From positions 88,838 through 152,837 of the forward strand of contig JAFEEG010000006.1 in assembly GCA_018241225.1 (NCBI GenBank): a stretch of 64,000 bases of DNA. Direction: 5' to 3'. The stretch comes from Pseudomonadota bacterium (GTDB lineage Bacteria; Pseudomonadota; Gammaproteobacteria; Burkholderiales; Burkholderiaceae_C). The notes beneath the pieces are model-generated. The model was not told the DNA's origin, did no database searches, and saw only the letters and a program-made list of their open reading frames with translations. Of the stretch, positions 17,809 through 27,571 are shown piece by piece. Each line of letters begins with the position of its first letter. Position 1 is the first letter of the stretch. The position numbers were made by a program, and so were the translations under genes.

Positions 17809-19815
17809 TTACGCGGCCAGCTTCAGCAGTTCGGCGCCCTCGGTCACCTGGTCGCCGGGCTGGTAGAGCAGCTCTTGCACGGTGCCGTCGGCCGGCGCGG
17901 CAATGGTGTGCTCCATCTTCATGGCCTCCATCACCGCCAGCGGCTGGCCGCGCGTGACCTTGTCGCCGGCCTTGACGGCAAAGGACACCACCTTGCCCGG
18001 CATCGGGGCCGTGAGGCGCCCGCCCTCGGCCTGCGTGTCGCCCGCGTGGGCCAGGCGGTCGATGGCGGTGATGCGCGTCGCGCCCTGGGTGCCGAAGATG
18101 TAGGCGGTGCCGCCCAGCTCGTCGACGCGCACCGTGTGGCGCCGGCCATTGAACTCGACCTCGGTCTCGCCGTCGGGCAGGCGCCCTATCACCAGGGGAC
18201 CGTGCACGTCGCCCACCTTCAGGTCGAAGGTGCCGTCATGCAAGTAGCGCAGCTGCGCCTCGTGCTTGTCGCCGTGGAACTCGAAGCTGAAAGGGCGTGC
18301 AGGCGCGCCCAGTGCGCGCCAGCCGTCGCGGCGGCTGAAGGGGTCGCGGCTCGCGCCCGCCTGCTCCTGCAGCACGGTGTTGCCCACGGCGGCGGCCACG
18401 GCCAGCGGCAGGCCCAGCGGCTCCTGGTTGAACAGCACGGCGCGCTCGCGCTCGATCAGGGCGGTGTCCAGCTTCGCCTGCGAGAAGGACTCGGTGCGCA
18501 GCACGCCGCGCAGGAACTGCACGTTGGTCGCCAGGCCCACGATGTGCGTCTGCGCCAACGCCGCATCGAGCCGAGCCAGGGCCTCGGCCCGCGTTGCGCC
18601 GTGCACGATGAGCTTGGCGATCATCGAGTCGTAGAAGGGCGAGATCTGCCCGCCTTCGCGCACTCCGTCGTCCACCCGGACCGGGCTGCGCTCGAAGCTG
18701 CTGTGCGGCGGCTTGCGGTACACGTGCAGCGTGCCGGTGGCGGGCAGGAAGCCGTTGTCGGGGTTCTCGGCGCAGATGCGCGCCTCGATGGCGTGGCCCT
18801 GGATCTTGAGCTCGTCCTGCTTGAGCGGCAGCGGCTCGCCGGCCGCCACGCGTAGTTGCCACTCCACGAGGTCCAGCCCGGTGATGGCCTCGGTGACCGG
18901 GTGCTCCACCTGCAGGCGGGTGTTCATCTCCATGAAGTAGAACTTCATCGCGTCGGGGTCTTCGTAGCCGCCGGTCTGCTCCACGATGAATTCCACCGTG
19001 CCGGCGCCCACGTAGTTCACGGCGCGCGCGGCATTGACCGCCGCCTCGCCCATCTTCTTGCGCATGGCCTCGGTCATGCCGGGCGCGGGCGCTTCTTCCA
19101 GCACCTTCTGGTGGCGCCGCTGCACCGAGCAGTCGCGCTCGAACAGGTAGACGTAGTTGCCGTGCGTGTCGCCAAACACCTGGATCTCGATGTGGCGCGG
19201 GCGCTGTACGTATTTTTCGATGAGCACCGCGTCGCTGCCGAAGCTGTTGATGGCTTCGCGCTGGCACGAGGCGAGCGCCGCCGCAAAGTCCTCGCTCTTT
19301 TCGACGATGCGCATGCCCTTGCCGCCGCCGCCCGCGCTGGCCTTGATGAGCGCTGGATAGCCGATGCGGTCGGCCTCGCGCTGCAGCAGATCGCCGCCCT
19401 GCTCCGCGCCGTGGTAGCCCGGCACCAGCGGCACGCCGGCCTTTTCCATCAGGCGCTTGGATTCGGCCTTCAGGCCCATGGCCAGGATGGCCTCGGCCGG
19501 CGGGCCGATGAAGACCAGGCCGGCCTTGGCACAGGCGCGGGCGAAGTCCTCGTTCTCCGACAGGAAGCCGTAGCCGGGGTGCACCGCCTGCGCGCCGGTG
19601 GCCTGGGCTGCTTCCAGGATCCTTTCCCAGCGCAGGTAGCTGTCCTTGGGTGCGCTGCCGCCCAGGTGGATGGCTTCGTCGCAAGCGCGCACGTGGTTGG
19701 CGTGCGCGTCGGCGTCCGAATATACGGCCACCGTCTGAATGGCCATGCGGCTGGCGGTGGCGGCGACGCGGCAGGCGATTTCACCGCGATTGGCGATAAG
19801 GATTTTCTTGAACAT
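17809..19815 (-). CDS. liuD: Methylcrotonyl-CoA carboxylase biotin-containing alpha subunit (LiuD)
   Basis: The ATP-dependent biotin carboxylase and carrier subunit of the enzyme converting 3-methylcrotonyl-CoA to 3-methylglutaconyl-CoA. Length is 668 residues. The N-terminal domain begins MFKKILIANRGEIACRVA; the ATP-grasp domain shows KASAGGGGKGMRIV and FMEMNTRLQVEHPVTE; then RICAENPDNGFLPATG; the C-terminal biotinyl domain carries MEAMKMEHTI with the biotinylated lysine near residue 634. Assignment to LiuD rather than propionyl- or acetyl-CoA carboxylase rests on the surrounding liuB, liuC and liuE genes. It starts 4 bp after the DUF4126 stop codon. Confidence 0.95.
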   Translation of the reverse strand: MFKKILIANRGEIACRVAATASRMAIQTVAVYSDADAHANHVRACDEAIHLGGSAPKDSYLRWERILEAAQATGAQAVHPGYGFLSENEDFARACAKAGLVFIGPPAEAILAMGLKAESKRLMEKAGVPLVPGYHGAEQGGDLLQREADRIGYPALIKASAGGGGKGMRIVEKSEDFAAALASCQREAINSFGSDAVLIEKYVQRPRHIEIQVFGDTHGNYVYLFERDCSVQRRHQKVLEEAPAPGMTEAMRKKMGEAAVNAARAVNYVGAGTVEFIVEQTGGYEDPDAMKFYFMEMNTRLQVEHPVTEAITGLDLVEWQLRVAAGEPLPLKQDELKIQGHAIEARICAENPDNGFLPATGTLHVYRKPPHSSFERSPVRVDDGVREGGQISPFYDSMIAKLIVHGATRAEALARLDAALAQTHIVGLATNVQFLRGVLRTESFSQAKLDTALIERERAVLFNQEPLGLPLAVAAAVGNTVLQEQAGASRDPFSRRDGWRALGAPARPFSFEFHGDKHEAQLRYLHDGTFDLKVGDVHGPLVIGRLPDGETEVEFNGRRHTVRVDELGGTAYIFGTQGATRITAIDRLAHAGDTQAEGGRLTAPMPGKVVSFAVKAGDKVTRGQPLAVMEAMKMEHTIAAPADGTVQELLYQPGDQVTEGAELLKLAA

Positions 19816-19819
19816 GGAA

Positions 19820-20479
19820 TCAGTCCCCGGAGGAGTTCTTCTTGATCTGGAAGGCGGGCGTCACGCCCGGATCAGGACGGCCGCTGAAGATGCGGGCGAG
19901 CCGGCCAAACAACGACTTGAGAAAGCGCCAGCTCTTGTGAATGAGCCAGACGCTGAGAATGAGCACGAGCACCAGCAGCACGCCGAACACCAGCGGGTGC
20001 GCCACGGCCAGCCAGAGGCTCGCGGGCACCGCACTGTCTTCGACCAGCGAAGCGCCCACGTTGGTGAACGGCTCGGGCGAGGTGTTGATGGCTGCGCGGG
20101 TGGTGGCCTTGGCCACGTGCGACGTAGCGGCCAGGCTGCCGCCAACGATGGCCGCCACCAGCGCCATGGCGCCATGGTCCACGCCGAACACACCGGCGGC
20201 CAGCGCGGCGCCGGCCGGCACGCGGATGACGGTGTGCACGATGTCCCACAGCGAATCCAGGCCCGGAATCTTGTCGGCGAAGAATTCGACGAACACCATG
20301 AAGCCGCTGGCGATCAGCACCGCCGGATGCGCCAGCAGCTGCAGCCCGCCTGGCAGCGGAATCCAGCCCAGGTAGCCGGCCAGCCCGGTGAGAAAGACCA
20401 CCAGGTACAGCCGCACGCCGCTGGCCCAGCCGAGGGCACCGGCCAGGGCAATGAGTTCGGGTGTGGTCAGGCTGTCCAT
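19820..20479 (-). CDS. DUF4126 integral membrane protein
   Basis: A 219-residue inner-membrane protein with several hydrophobic segments. LIALAGALGWASGVRLYLVVFLTGL and FFADKIPGLDSLWDIVHTVIRVPAGAAL match the DUF4126 family, and a long C-terminal helix (VFGVLLVLVLILSVWLIHK) precedes a basic tail. I start it at ATG 20477-20479 (MDSLTTPEL); the in-frame upstream extension is encoded by the dispersed palindromic repeat and is unlikely to be translated. It lies between liuC and liuD. No function is known, and the position may simply reflect insertion into the operon. Confidence 0.88.
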   Translation of the reverse strand: MDSLTTPELIALAGALGWASGVRLYLVVFLTGLAGYLGWIPLPGGLQLLAHPAVLIASGFMVFVEFFADKIPGLDSLWDIVHTVIRVPAGAALAAGVFGVDHGAMALVAAIVGGSLAATSHVAKATTRAAINTSPEPFTNVGASLVEDSAVPASLWLAVAHPLVFGVLLVLVLILSVWLIHKSWRFLKSLFGRLARIFSGRPDPGVTPAFQIKKNSSGD

Positions 20480-20493
20480 GGCGATGGCGGCCG

Positions 20494-20578
20494 CCGCCGG
20501 GCCGCCCCAAGGCGAGCCGCGCCGCCCCCTTGGGGGGTGGAGTTGCACGCAGCGAAGCGAAGTGAAAAGCCGGGGGGC
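20494..20578 (+). repeat. Dispersed palindromic repeat, copy C, between liuC and DUF4126 gene
   Basis: An ~85-bp element: CCGGGCCGCCCCAAGGCGAG edge, GCCCCCTTGGGGGG palindrome, then GCAGCGAAGCGAAGT and a CCGGGGGGC end. It fills almost the whole gap between the liuC stop and the DUF4126 start. It is the plus-strand counterpart of the two copies embedded in uvrA. Confidence 0.75.
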
Positions 20579-20579
20579 A

Positions 20580-21380
20580 TCAGATCAACCAGTTGGGCTT
20601 GCGCTTTTGCAGGAACGATTGCACGCCTTCGCGCCCCTCTTCGCTCGCACGGATGTCGGCAATGCCCTGCACCGTCTGCGCCACCAGCGCGTCGTCGATC
20701 TCGCGCCCGGACACGTCGTCGATCAGCTTCTTGCAGGCGCGCACGGCCGCAGGGCTGGCGTTGCACAGCGCCTTGGTCAGCGCGTCGACCTTGGCATCGA
20801 GCTCGTCGGCCGTCACCACTTCATGAACGAAGCCAATGCGATGCGCCTCGGCCGCGGAGAAGCGCTCGGCGGTGAGGAAGTAGCGCTGCGCCGAGCGCGT
20901 GCCCATGGCACGCAGCACGTAGGGGCTGATGGTGGCCGGGATCAAACCGATCTTCACCTCGCTCAGGCAGTAGCCGGCGGTGTCCACGCTCACCGCCATG
21001 TCGCAGGCCGCCACCAGGCCCATGCCGCCGGCGTACACGTCGCCCTGCACGCGGGCGATCACCGGCTTGGGGCTTTCGTGGATGGCGCGCAGCATGCTCG
21101 CCAGGCCCGCTGCGTCCTGGGTGTTCTGCTCGCGCGTGAAGTCGGCGGCGCGGCGCATCCAGTTGAGATTCGCGCCGGCACAGAAGGCCGGGCCGCGCGC
21201 GCCCAGCACGATCACCCGCACATCGGCCTTGCCGCTGGCCAGCGCAAAGGCCCGGCTCAGCTCGCCAATGACCTCGTCGTCGAAGGCGTTGCGCAGCTCC
21301 GGGCGGTTGAGCCAGATGCGGGCCACCGGGCCTTCGGCCTGCAGCTCCAGCGTGTTGAATTGCGTGTTGTCCGTGCTCAT
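20580..21380 (-). CDS. liuC: Methylglutaconyl-CoA hydratase / enoyl-CoA hydratase family (LiuC)
   Basis: A 266-residue crotonase-fold protein expected to hydrate 3-methylglutaconyl-CoA to HMG-CoA. It shows ARIWLNRPELRNAFDDEVI, the first oxyanion-hole motif GARGPAFCAGANLNWM, and AGGMGLVAACDMAVS with SEVKIGLIPATISPYVL, which carries the catalytic glutamate. ANLNWM, in place of the DLK/DI of ordinary enoyl-CoA hydratases, is typical of LiuC. Its ATG start overlaps the stop of the dinB-like gene upstream by the ATGA pattern, so the two are coupled. Confidence 0.93.
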   Translation of the reverse strand: MSTDNTQFNTLELQAEGPVARIWLNRPELRNAFDDEVIGELSRAFALASGKADVRVIVLGARGPAFCAGANLNWMRRAADFTREQNTQDAAGLASMLRAIHESPKPVIARVQGDVYAGGMGLVAACDMAVSVDTAGYCLSEVKIGLIPATISPYVLRAMGTRSAQRYFLTAERFSAAEAHRIGFVHEVVTADELDAKVDALTKALCNASPAAVRACKKLIDDVSGREIDDALVAQTVQGIADIRASEEGREGVQSFLQKRKPNWLI

Positions 21381-21889
21381 GAGTTGCCTGCCTCCTGGTG
21401 CAGTAGATAAGACCAGTCCAGCTCGGGCGCCGGCCTGTCCATGCCGGTGAGCGCCGCCGAGATCTGGCCGCGGTGGTGGGTGGGGTGGTTGAAGGCATGG
21501 CCGAGTGCCAGCGCGTAGGGAACGCACATCGCCCGGCCGTCGCTGCGGGCGTAGTCCAGCTCGTCGTCGAGGCGCGATGCATCGAGCCCCTCGATCCAGG
21601 GCGACCAGCGGCGCGTGGCCGCCTTCAGCGCCGCCATCAGCGGGTCGCGTTCGTGGTAGAGCTCGGTGTCGAGCGACATGCGCGGCGAAACGCCTTCGGC
21701 CAGGCGCGCATGCCAGAGGTTGTCGGTCACCAGCAGGTGGTTCACCGTGCGATGCACCGACCCGAAGTAGAGCTTGCAGTCCTGGTGCCACTGCGCGTCG
21801 GTGAGGTGCGCCAGGTGTTCGTCCAGCAGGCGCGCCGTGGCCCACGCGTGGTAGCGAGAGAGTGCGGCGAAGTAGCTCTTGATCTGCAT
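21377..21889 (-). CDS. DinB-family putative metal-dependent protein
   Basis: A 170-residue four-helix protein of the DinB/YfiT superfamily. It begins MQIKSYFAALSRYHAWATARLLDEHL, a strongly conserved DinB start. The three metal-binding histidines are visible in SVHRTVNHLLVTDNLWHARL (helix 2) and ALGHAFNHPTHHRGQISAAL (helix 4). Family members include glutathione- or mycothiol-dependent transferases, and most are uncharacterised. The stop overlaps the liuC start by four bases and liuB lies 22 bp upstream, so it is an integral member of the liu operon here. A role tied to CoA-ester metabolism is only inference. Confidence 0.87.
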   Translation of the reverse strand: MQIKSYFAALSRYHAWATARLLDEHLAHLTDAQWHQDCKLYFGSVHRTVNHLLVTDNLWHARLAEGVSPRMSLDTELYHERDPLMAALKAATRRWSPWIEGLDASRLDDELDYARSDGRAMCVPYALALGHAFNHPTHHRGQISAALTGMDRPAPELDWSYLLHQEAGNS

Positions 21890-21911
21890 GTCGAACCTCG
21901 CTGGTACCCGC

Positions 21912-23516
21912 CTACATGCGGAACACGCCGAAGCGCGGCTCGGGCACCGGCGCATTGCGCGTGGCGGCCAGGCCCAGCGCCAGCACGCGGCGCGTGTCGG
22001 CCGGGTCGATGATGCCGTCGTCCCACAGGCGGGCCGTGGCGTAGTAGGGGTGGCCCTGGCGCTCGTACTGGTCGCGGATGGGCTTCTTGAAGCCCTCTTC
22101 CTCGTCGGCGCTCCACTGGCCGCCCTTGGCCTCGATGCCGTCGCGCTTGACCGTTGCCAGCACGCTGGCCGCCTGCTCGCCGCCCATGACGCTGATGCGC
22201 GCATTCGGCCACATCCACAGGAAGCGCGGCGAATAGGCGCGGCCGCACATGCCGTAGTTGCCCGCCCCGAAGCTGCCGCCGATGATGATGGTGAACTTGG
22301 GCACATTGGCGGTGGCCACCGCCGTCACCATCTTGGCGCCGTGGCGGGCAATGCCCTCGTTCTCGTACTTGCGACCCACCATGAAGCCGGTGATGTTCTG
22401 CAGGAACACCAGCGGGATCTTGCGCTGGCAGCACAGCTCGATGAAGTGCGCGCCCTTCTGTGCCGACTCGGAAAACAGGATGCCGTTGTTGGCCACGATG
22501 CCGATGGGCATGCCCTCGATCTCGGCAAAGCCGCACACCAGCGTGGTGCCGAAGCGCGCCTTGAACTCGTGGAACTCGCTGCCGTCGACGATGCGCGCGA
22601 TGATCTCGCGCACGTCGAAGGGCTTGCGCGTGTCGGTGGGGATCACGCCGTAGAGCTCCTGCGCGTCATAGGCCGGTGCACGCGGCGCCTCGCCTTCGCC
22701 AGCCGCCTTGGCCGCGTTGAGGTTGGCCACCGCCGTGCGCGCCAGCGCCAGCGCATGCAGGTCGTTCTGCGCCAGGTGGTCGGCCACGCCCGACAGGCGC
22801 GTGTGCACGTCGCCACCGCCCAGGTCTTCGGCGCTCACCACCTCGCCGGTGGCGGCCTTCACCAGCGGCGGGCCGCCCAGGAAGATGGTGCCCTGGTTCT
22901 TCACGATGATCGATTCGTCGCTCATCGCCGGCACGTAGGCCCCGCCTGCAGTGCACGAGCCCATGACCACGGCGATCTGCGCGATGCCCTGGGCGCTCAT
23001 GTTGGCCTGGTTGTAGAAGATGCGGCCGAAGTGGTCGCGGTCCGGGAAGACCTCGTCCTGGTTGGGCAGGTTGGCGCCGCCGGAGTCCACCAGGTAGATG
23101 CAGGGCAGGCGGTTCTGCTCGGCAATCTCCTGGGCGCGCAAGTGCTTCTTCACCGTCATGGGGTAGTAGGTGCCGCCCTTCACGGTGGCGTCGTTGCACA
23201 CCACCATGCAGTCCACGCCATTGACGCGGCCAACGCCGGCGATGATGCCCGCGCCCGGCGCGTCGCCGTTGTACATGCCGTGCGCGGCCAGCGGCGACAG
23301 TTCGAGGAAGGGCGTACCCGGGTCCAGCAGTTGTGCCACGCGGTCGCGCGGCAGCAGCTTGCCGCGCGCCGTGTGCTTGGCGCGCGCCGCCTCGCCGCCG
23401 CCGGCTTCAACCTGCGTGAACTGGGTGCGAAGGTCGTCGACCAGCGCGCGCATGGCCGAAGCGTTGGCCTGGAAGGCCTCCGAGCGAGGGTTGAGTTGGG
23501 TGACGAGTTTGCTCAT
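21912..23516 (-). CDS. liuB: Methylcrotonyl-CoA carboxylase carboxyltransferase beta subunit (LiuB)
   Basis: The 534-residue carboxyltransferase partner of LiuD. It shows [22 protein letters not shown], the CoA-binding [38 protein letters not shown] and the late [30 protein letters not shown] oxyanion region characteristic of MCC-beta. The ATG at 23514-23516 begins [15 protein letters not shown]. It is the first gene of the liuB-dinB-liuC-DUF4126-liuD-ghrA-liuE operon and is separated by only 48 bp from the divergent antiporter gene. Both promoters must fit in or overlap that gap. Confidence 0.96.
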   Translation of the reverse strand: MSKLVTQLNPRSEAFQANASAMRALVDDLRTQFTQVEAGGGEAARAKHTARGKLLPRDRVAQLLDPGTPFLELSPLAAHGMYNGDAPGAGIIAGVGRVNGVDCMVVCNDATVKGGTYYPMTVKKHLRAQEIAEQNRLPCIYLVDSGGANLPNQDEVFPDRDHFGRIFYNQANMSAQGIAQIAVVMGSCTAGGAYVPAMSDESIIVKNQGTIFLGGPPLVKAATGEVVSAEDLGGGDVHTRLSGVADHLAQNDLHALALARTAVANLNAAKAAGEGEAPRAPAYDAQELYGVIPTDTRKPFDVREIIARIVDGSEFHEFKARFGTTLVCGFAEIEGMPIGIVANNGILFSESAQKGAHFIELCCQRKIPLVFLQNITGFMVGRKYENEGIARHGAKMVTAVATANVPKFTIIIGGSFGAGNYGMCGRAYSPRFLWMWPNARISVMGGEQAASVLATVKRDGIEAKGGQWSADEEEGFKKPIRDQYERQGHPYYATARLWDDGIIDPADTRRVLALGLAATRNAPVPEPRFGVFRM

Positions 23517-23564
23517 GTTTGTTCTTCAGATCTGGTTGTGCGGCGCTGTCGTGCGCGATGATGC

Positions 23565-25340
23565 GTGCCACCGGCCCTTGGCGCCGACCGACTTGCCGCC
23601 TACTTCGTGAATACCGTTGAAACCGTCCTCGTGGTGCTGATGCTCGGCGCAATCACGGGCATTGCCGCTCGCTACCTGCGCGCCATTCCGCTGCCCTTGA
23701 TCCAGATCGCGCTGGGCGCGTTGATCTCGTGGCCGCGCCAGGGCCTGCACATCGAGTTCGATCCCGAACTGTTCTTGCTGCTGTTCATTCCGCCGCTGCT
23801 GTTCTCGGACGGCTGGCGCATTCCCAAGCGCGAGTTCTTCAAGCTGTACAAGCCCATATTGCGGCTGGCCTTCGGCCTGGTGCTGGTGACGGTGCTGGGC
23901 CTGGGCTGGCTCATCCACTGGATGATTCCGCAGATGCCGTTGACCGTGGCCTTCGCACTGGCGGCAGTGGTGTCGCCCACCGACGCGGTGGCTGTCTCGG
24001 CCATCACGCGCAACCTGGGCATGCCGGCCAAGACCATGCACATCCTGGAAGGCGAGTCGATGCTCAACGACGCGTCGGGCCTGGTGGCGCTGAAATTCGC
24101 CGTGGCCTTCACGCTCACGGGCCTGTTCTCGTGGACCGGCGTGGCGCGCGAATTTGCCTGGGTCGCCGTGGGCGGCCTGGCGGTGGGCGCCGGGCTGGGC
24201 TGGGGCTTTGCCTGGCTGCGCGACCTGGTCACCCGCCGCGTGGGCGACGTGGCTGCCACGCAGATGGTGATGCTGATCCTGCTCTTGCCCTTTGCTGCCT
24301 ACATGCTGGGCGAGCGGCTGGGCGTCTCGGGCATCCTGGCCGCCGTGGCGGCAGGCTTTGCCACCAACTACGCCGACCTGCAGCGCGGCGACTTCATTGC
24401 CGAGCGCATGCAGACGGCCGGCGCCTGGGCCATGATCGAATCGGCCTTCAACGGCGCCATCTTCCTGCTGCTGGGGCTGCAGCTGCCGTCCATCCTCGCC
24501 AGCATGGCCGGCTCCGAGTACGCGGGCTGGCAGCTGGCCGGCTATGTACTTGCCATTTGCGCCGCGCTGCTGCTCATGCGCTGGGGCTGGCTGCAGCTGG
24601 CCGTGCAGGGCAGCCTCTTGAAGGCGCACCTGGAAGGCAAGATGCGGCGCGGGCCGTCGAAGCTGCTCAACCTGGCCAGCACGCTGGCCGGCATTCGCGG
24701 CGCGGTGACGCTGGCCGGCGCCCTGTCGGTGCCGCTGGTAATGAGCGACGGCCGCACGCCCTTTCCGGCACGCGACCTTCTCGTCTTCCTGGCCGCCGGC
24801 ACCATCATCGTGACGCTGGTGCTGGCCAGCATCGGGCTGCCACTGATCCTGCGCCGGCTTCCGCAAGTTGCGGACCCCCTGGAGGCACGCGAAGAGCGCG
24901 AGGCGCGGCTGGCCGCCTGCCGCGCTGCCATTGCCAGCCTGGCGCTCGACCCCGACCGTGCCGAGGCCCACGACACCGACTGGGTCACGCAATACCAGGA
25001 AACCGTGGGCCGCCTCACGCAGGACTACCGCCGGCGCATGGGCCTGCTGGACGACCACGGCGAAGGCGCCACGCCCGAAGCGCGTGCCGAATCGCCCGAG
25101 GCGCAGCGCCAGCGAAACGAGCGCTACCTGATGGAGCTGGAGCTGCGCCTGAAGTGCCTGCACATCGAGCGCGACACGCTGTACGCCGAGCGCCATGCCC
25201 ACCGCATCAACGACGAGTCGCTGCGCAGCCTGGTGGCCGAACTGGATCTGTCCGAGATCTCGCTCATCAAGCGCCTGAAGGTGGCGCGCAAGACGGCCGA
25301 GGCCGCGCCGCACCCGGCGCCAGCAGACGGGGAGCGCTAG
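23565..25340 (+). CDS. CPA1-family Na+/H+ antiporter
   Basis: An inner-membrane monovalent cation/proton antiporter of up to 591 residues. About twelve hydrophobic segments span residues 14-430. The core motifs are FIPPLLFSDGWRIPKREF, the ion-binding VSPTDAVAVSAI with LEGESMLNDASGLVALKFAVAF (conserved Asp pair), and AGIRGAVTLAGALSVP. A hydrophilic C-terminal tail of about 140 residues (rich in Arg/Glu, probably coiled coil) lies in the cytoplasm. Two GTG starts are possible, 23565 and 23607; the second gives the more family-like NTVETVLVVLMLG N-terminus. It is transcribed away from liuB and interrupts the liu region. Confidence 0.92.
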   Translation: MPPALGADRLAAYFVNTVETVLVVLMLGAITGIAARYLRAIPLPLIQIALGALISWPRQGLHIEFDPELFLLLFIPPLLFSDGWRIPKREFFKLYKPILRLAFGLVLVTVLGLGWLIHWMIPQMPLTVAFALAAVVSPTDAVAVSAITRNLGMPAKTMHILEGESMLNDASGLVALKFAVAFTLTGLFSWTGVAREFAWVAVGGLAVGAGLGWGFAWLRDLVTRRVGDVAATQMVMLILLLPFAAYMLGERLGVSGILAAVAAGFATNYADLQRGDFIAERMQTAGAWAMIESAFNGAIFLLLGLQLPSILASMAGSEYAGWQLAGYVLAICAALLLMRWGWLQLAVQGSLLKAHLEGKMRRGPSKLLNLASTLAGIRGAVTLAGALSVPLVMSDGRTPFPARDLLVFLAAGTIIVTLVLASIGLPLILRRLPQVADPLEAREEREARLAACRAAIASLALDPDRAEAHDTDWVTQYQETVGRLTQDYRRRMGLLDDHGEGATPEARAESPEAQRQRNERYLMELELRLKCLHIERDTLYAERHAHRINDESLRSLVAELDLSEISLIKRLKVARKTAEAAPHPAPADGER

Positions 25341-25409
25341 CGCACGAGCGGCCTGGCGGGCTGGCAGAATCGGCGCCCCCATCCAAGCAACAAGAGAGGC
25401 AACACCATC

Positions 25410-25820
25410 ATGAACGCCACATCCCCCGCCGTCCCGCGCGCCTACGACGCCTCCAACGCCACCGCCGAAGAAGCCGCCGTGCGCGTGCCGATCGAGCAGT
25501 ACTTCCAGGGCCACGCCAAGGACGACGCCTCGTACATGCGCCAGGCCTTCCTGCCCACCGCGCACATCGAGTCGATGCGCGAAGGCCCCTTCACCTCCTG
25601 GACGCGCGAGGTCTACTGCGAGCGCTTCAAGGGCACGCCGGCCCCCGACGAAGCCACGCGCGTGCGCCGCATCGACTGGATCGACGTGCACGGCACGGCC
25701 GCCTGCGCCAAGATCACGCTGATCCATGGCCCGGTCACCTTCACCGACTACTTCGTGCTGCTCAAGACCGAAGAGGGCTGGAAGATCGCCAACAAGGCGT
25801 TCCACGGCCAGCCCACCTAA
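25410..25820 (+). CDS. NTF2-like / putative lumazine-binding domain protein
   Basis: A 136-residue cone-fold protein. The segment VRVPIEQYFQGHAKDDASYMRQAFLPTAHIESMREG and the ending TFTDYFVLLKTEEGWKIANKAFHGQP are characteristic of the lumazine-binding-like NTF2 subfamily. The domain usually binds small hydrophobic ligands or acts as an isomerase/dehydratase scaffold, and no catalytic residues can be assigned here. AAGAGAGGCAAC precedes the ATG. It follows the antiporter by 69 bp on the same strand. Substrate unknown. Confidence 0.85.
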   Translation: MNATSPAVPRAYDASNATAEEAAVRVPIEQYFQGHAKDDASYMRQAFLPTAHIESMREGPFTSWTREVYCERFKGTPAPDEATRVRRIDWIDVHGTAACAKITLIHGPVTFTDYFVLLKTEEGWKIANKAFHGQPT

Positions 25821-25849
25821 GGCTTCTTGCAGCTGACGAGGCGCAGGCG

Positions 25850-27511
25850 TCAAGCCGTCTTCTCCTCGTCGAGCTTCAGGATCGCCTTCATCTCGTCGCG
25901 GATCTTGAACTTCTGGATCTTGCCGGTCACCGTCATCGGGAAGGCGTCCACGAAGCGGATGTAGCGCGGCACCTTGTAGTGCGCGATCTGCCCCTTGCAG
26001 AACTCGCGCACTTCTTCCTCGCTCACCTGCTGGCCCGGCTTGGCAATGATCCAGGCGCACAGCTCCTCGCCGTACTTCTTGTCCGGCAGGCCCACCACCT
26101 GCACGTCCTGCACCTTCGGGTGGCGGTACAGGAACTCCTCGATCTCGCGCGGGTAGATGTTCTCGCCGCCGCGGATCACCATGTCCTTGATGCGGCCCAC
26201 GATGTTGACGTAGCCCTCGGCGTCCATGGTGGCCAGGTCGCCGGTGTGCATCCAGCCTTCGGCGTCGATGGCCTCGGCGGTTTTCTCGGCATCGTCCCAG
26301 TAACCGTGCATGACCGAGTAGCCGCGGGTGCAGAACTCGCCGCGCTCGCCGCGCGGCACCACGGCGCCGGTCTCGGGGTCGACGATCTTGATCTCCAGGT
26401 GCGGCTGCACCGTGCCCACCGTGGCCACACGCTTTTCCAGCGGCGTGTCGGTGCTGCTCTGGCAGCTCACCGGACTGGTCTCGGTCATGCCGTAGGCAAT
26501 GGTGACCTCGGCCATGTGCATCTTCTCGACCACGCGCTTCATCACCTCGATCGGACAGGGCGAGCCGGCCATGATGCCGGTGCGCAAGGTGGAGAGGTCG
26601 AACTGCGCAAAGCGCGGATGGTCCAGCTCGGCGATGAACATGGTGGGCACGCCATGCAGGCCCGTGCACTTCTCGGTCTGCACCGTCTCCAGCACCGTGA
26701 GCGGGTCGAACCCGTCGTTGGGATACACGATGGCCGAGCCATGCGTCAGGCACGCCAGGTTGCCAAGCACCATGCCGAAGCAGTGGTACAGCGGCACCGG
26801 AATGCACAGGCGGTCGGCCGGCGAGAGCTTCATGCACTCGCCGATGAAGAAGCCGTTGTTCAGGATGTTGCGGTGGGTGAGCGTGGCGCCCTTGGGAAAG
26901 CCCGTGGTGCCGCTGGTGAACTGGATGTTGATGGGGTCGCCGGCCTTGAGCGTCTCCTGCACCTGCGCCACGCGCGCATCCTGCGCGTCGCCGGTGGCCA
27001 GCAGCGCCGAGAAGCGCTGTGCGCCGGCTTCGTCGGCCTCGCCCGCGCGGTCGATCCACCAGATGTTCTTCAGTTGCGGCAGCCTGGCCGAGCCCAGTTC
27101 GCGCAGCATGCCCAGGTATTCGCTGGTCTTGAAGCGCGGCATGGTCACCAGCGCCTTGCAGCCCACCTTGTTGAGCGCGTACTCCACCTCGGCCGTGCGG
27201 TACGCCGGGTTGATGTTGACCAGGATGAGCCCTGCCTTGGCCGTGGCCAGCTGCATCAGCACCCAGGCCGCGTTGTTGTGCGACCAGATCCCGATGCGGT
27301 CGCCCGGCACCAGGCCAGTCCTGAGCAGCGCACTGGCCAGCTGGTTGGACGCCGTCTGCAGTTCGCGGTAGGTGAAGCGCCGGCCTTCATGGTGGCTGAT
27401 GAGCGCATCGCGCTCTGGTTGGCGCGCCACCATGGCATCGAAGAAATCGCCGATGGTCTGTTCGATCAGCGGTGGCGTGGTGTCGCCCTTGGCGTAGCTC
27501 TGGCTCGTCAT
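25850..27511 (-). CDS. AMP-binding acyl-CoA synthetase
   Basis: Activates a carboxylic acid to its CoA ester via an acyl-adenylate. The 553-residue protein shows [20 protein letters not shown] (P-loop-like motif), [10 protein letters not shown], the [24 protein letters not shown] region, [21 protein letters not shown] and a C-terminal [13 protein letters not shown] with the catalytic lysine. It belongs to the medium-chain or fatty-acyl-CoA synthetase group. ATG 27509-27511 has AGGAGA six bases upstream, which rules out a longer start. Placed just after the PaaI thioesterase and liuA, it probably works on branched or short acids feeding the liu pathway; exact specificity is inference. Confidence 0.93.
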   Translation of the reverse strand: MTSQSYAKGDTTPPLIEQTIGDFFDAMVARQPERDALISHHEGRRFTYRELQTASNQLASALLRTGLVPGDRIGIWSHNNAAWVLMQLATAKAGLILVNINPAYRTAEVEYALNKVGCKALVTMPRFKTSEYLGMLRELGSARLPQLKNIWWIDRAGEADEAGAQRFSALLATGDAQDARVAQVQETLKAGDPINIQFTSGTTGFPKGATLTHRNILNNGFFIGECMKLSPADRLCIPVPLYHCFGMVLGNLACLTHGSAIVYPNDGFDPLTVLETVQTEKCTGLHGVPTMFIAELDHPRFAQFDLSTLRTGIMAGSPCPIEVMKRVVEKMHMAEVTIAYGMTETSPVSCQSSTDTPLEKRVATVGTVQPHLEIKIVDPETGAVVPRGERGEFCTRGYSVMHGYWDDAEKTAEAIDAEGWMHTGDLATMDAEGYVNIVGRIKDMVIRGGENIYPREIEEFLYRHPKVQDVQVVGLPDKKYGEELCAWIIAKPGQQVSEEEVREFCKGQIAHYKVPRYIRFVDAFPMTVTGKIQKFKIRDEMKAILKLDEEKTA

Positions 27512-27571
27512 GGTCTGTCTCCTGTTGTCGGCCGTGCCGCCCGCCATGATGGAGCGGCGCGGCGGTAGAAC

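Noticed and set aside
23526-27059. A 1177-codon frame on the minus strand across the antiporter and acyl-CoA synthetase
   Set aside because: No domain is visible, it is antisense to a clear CPA1 antiporter and out of frame with the synthetase, and its composition is typical of GC-rich shadow frames.
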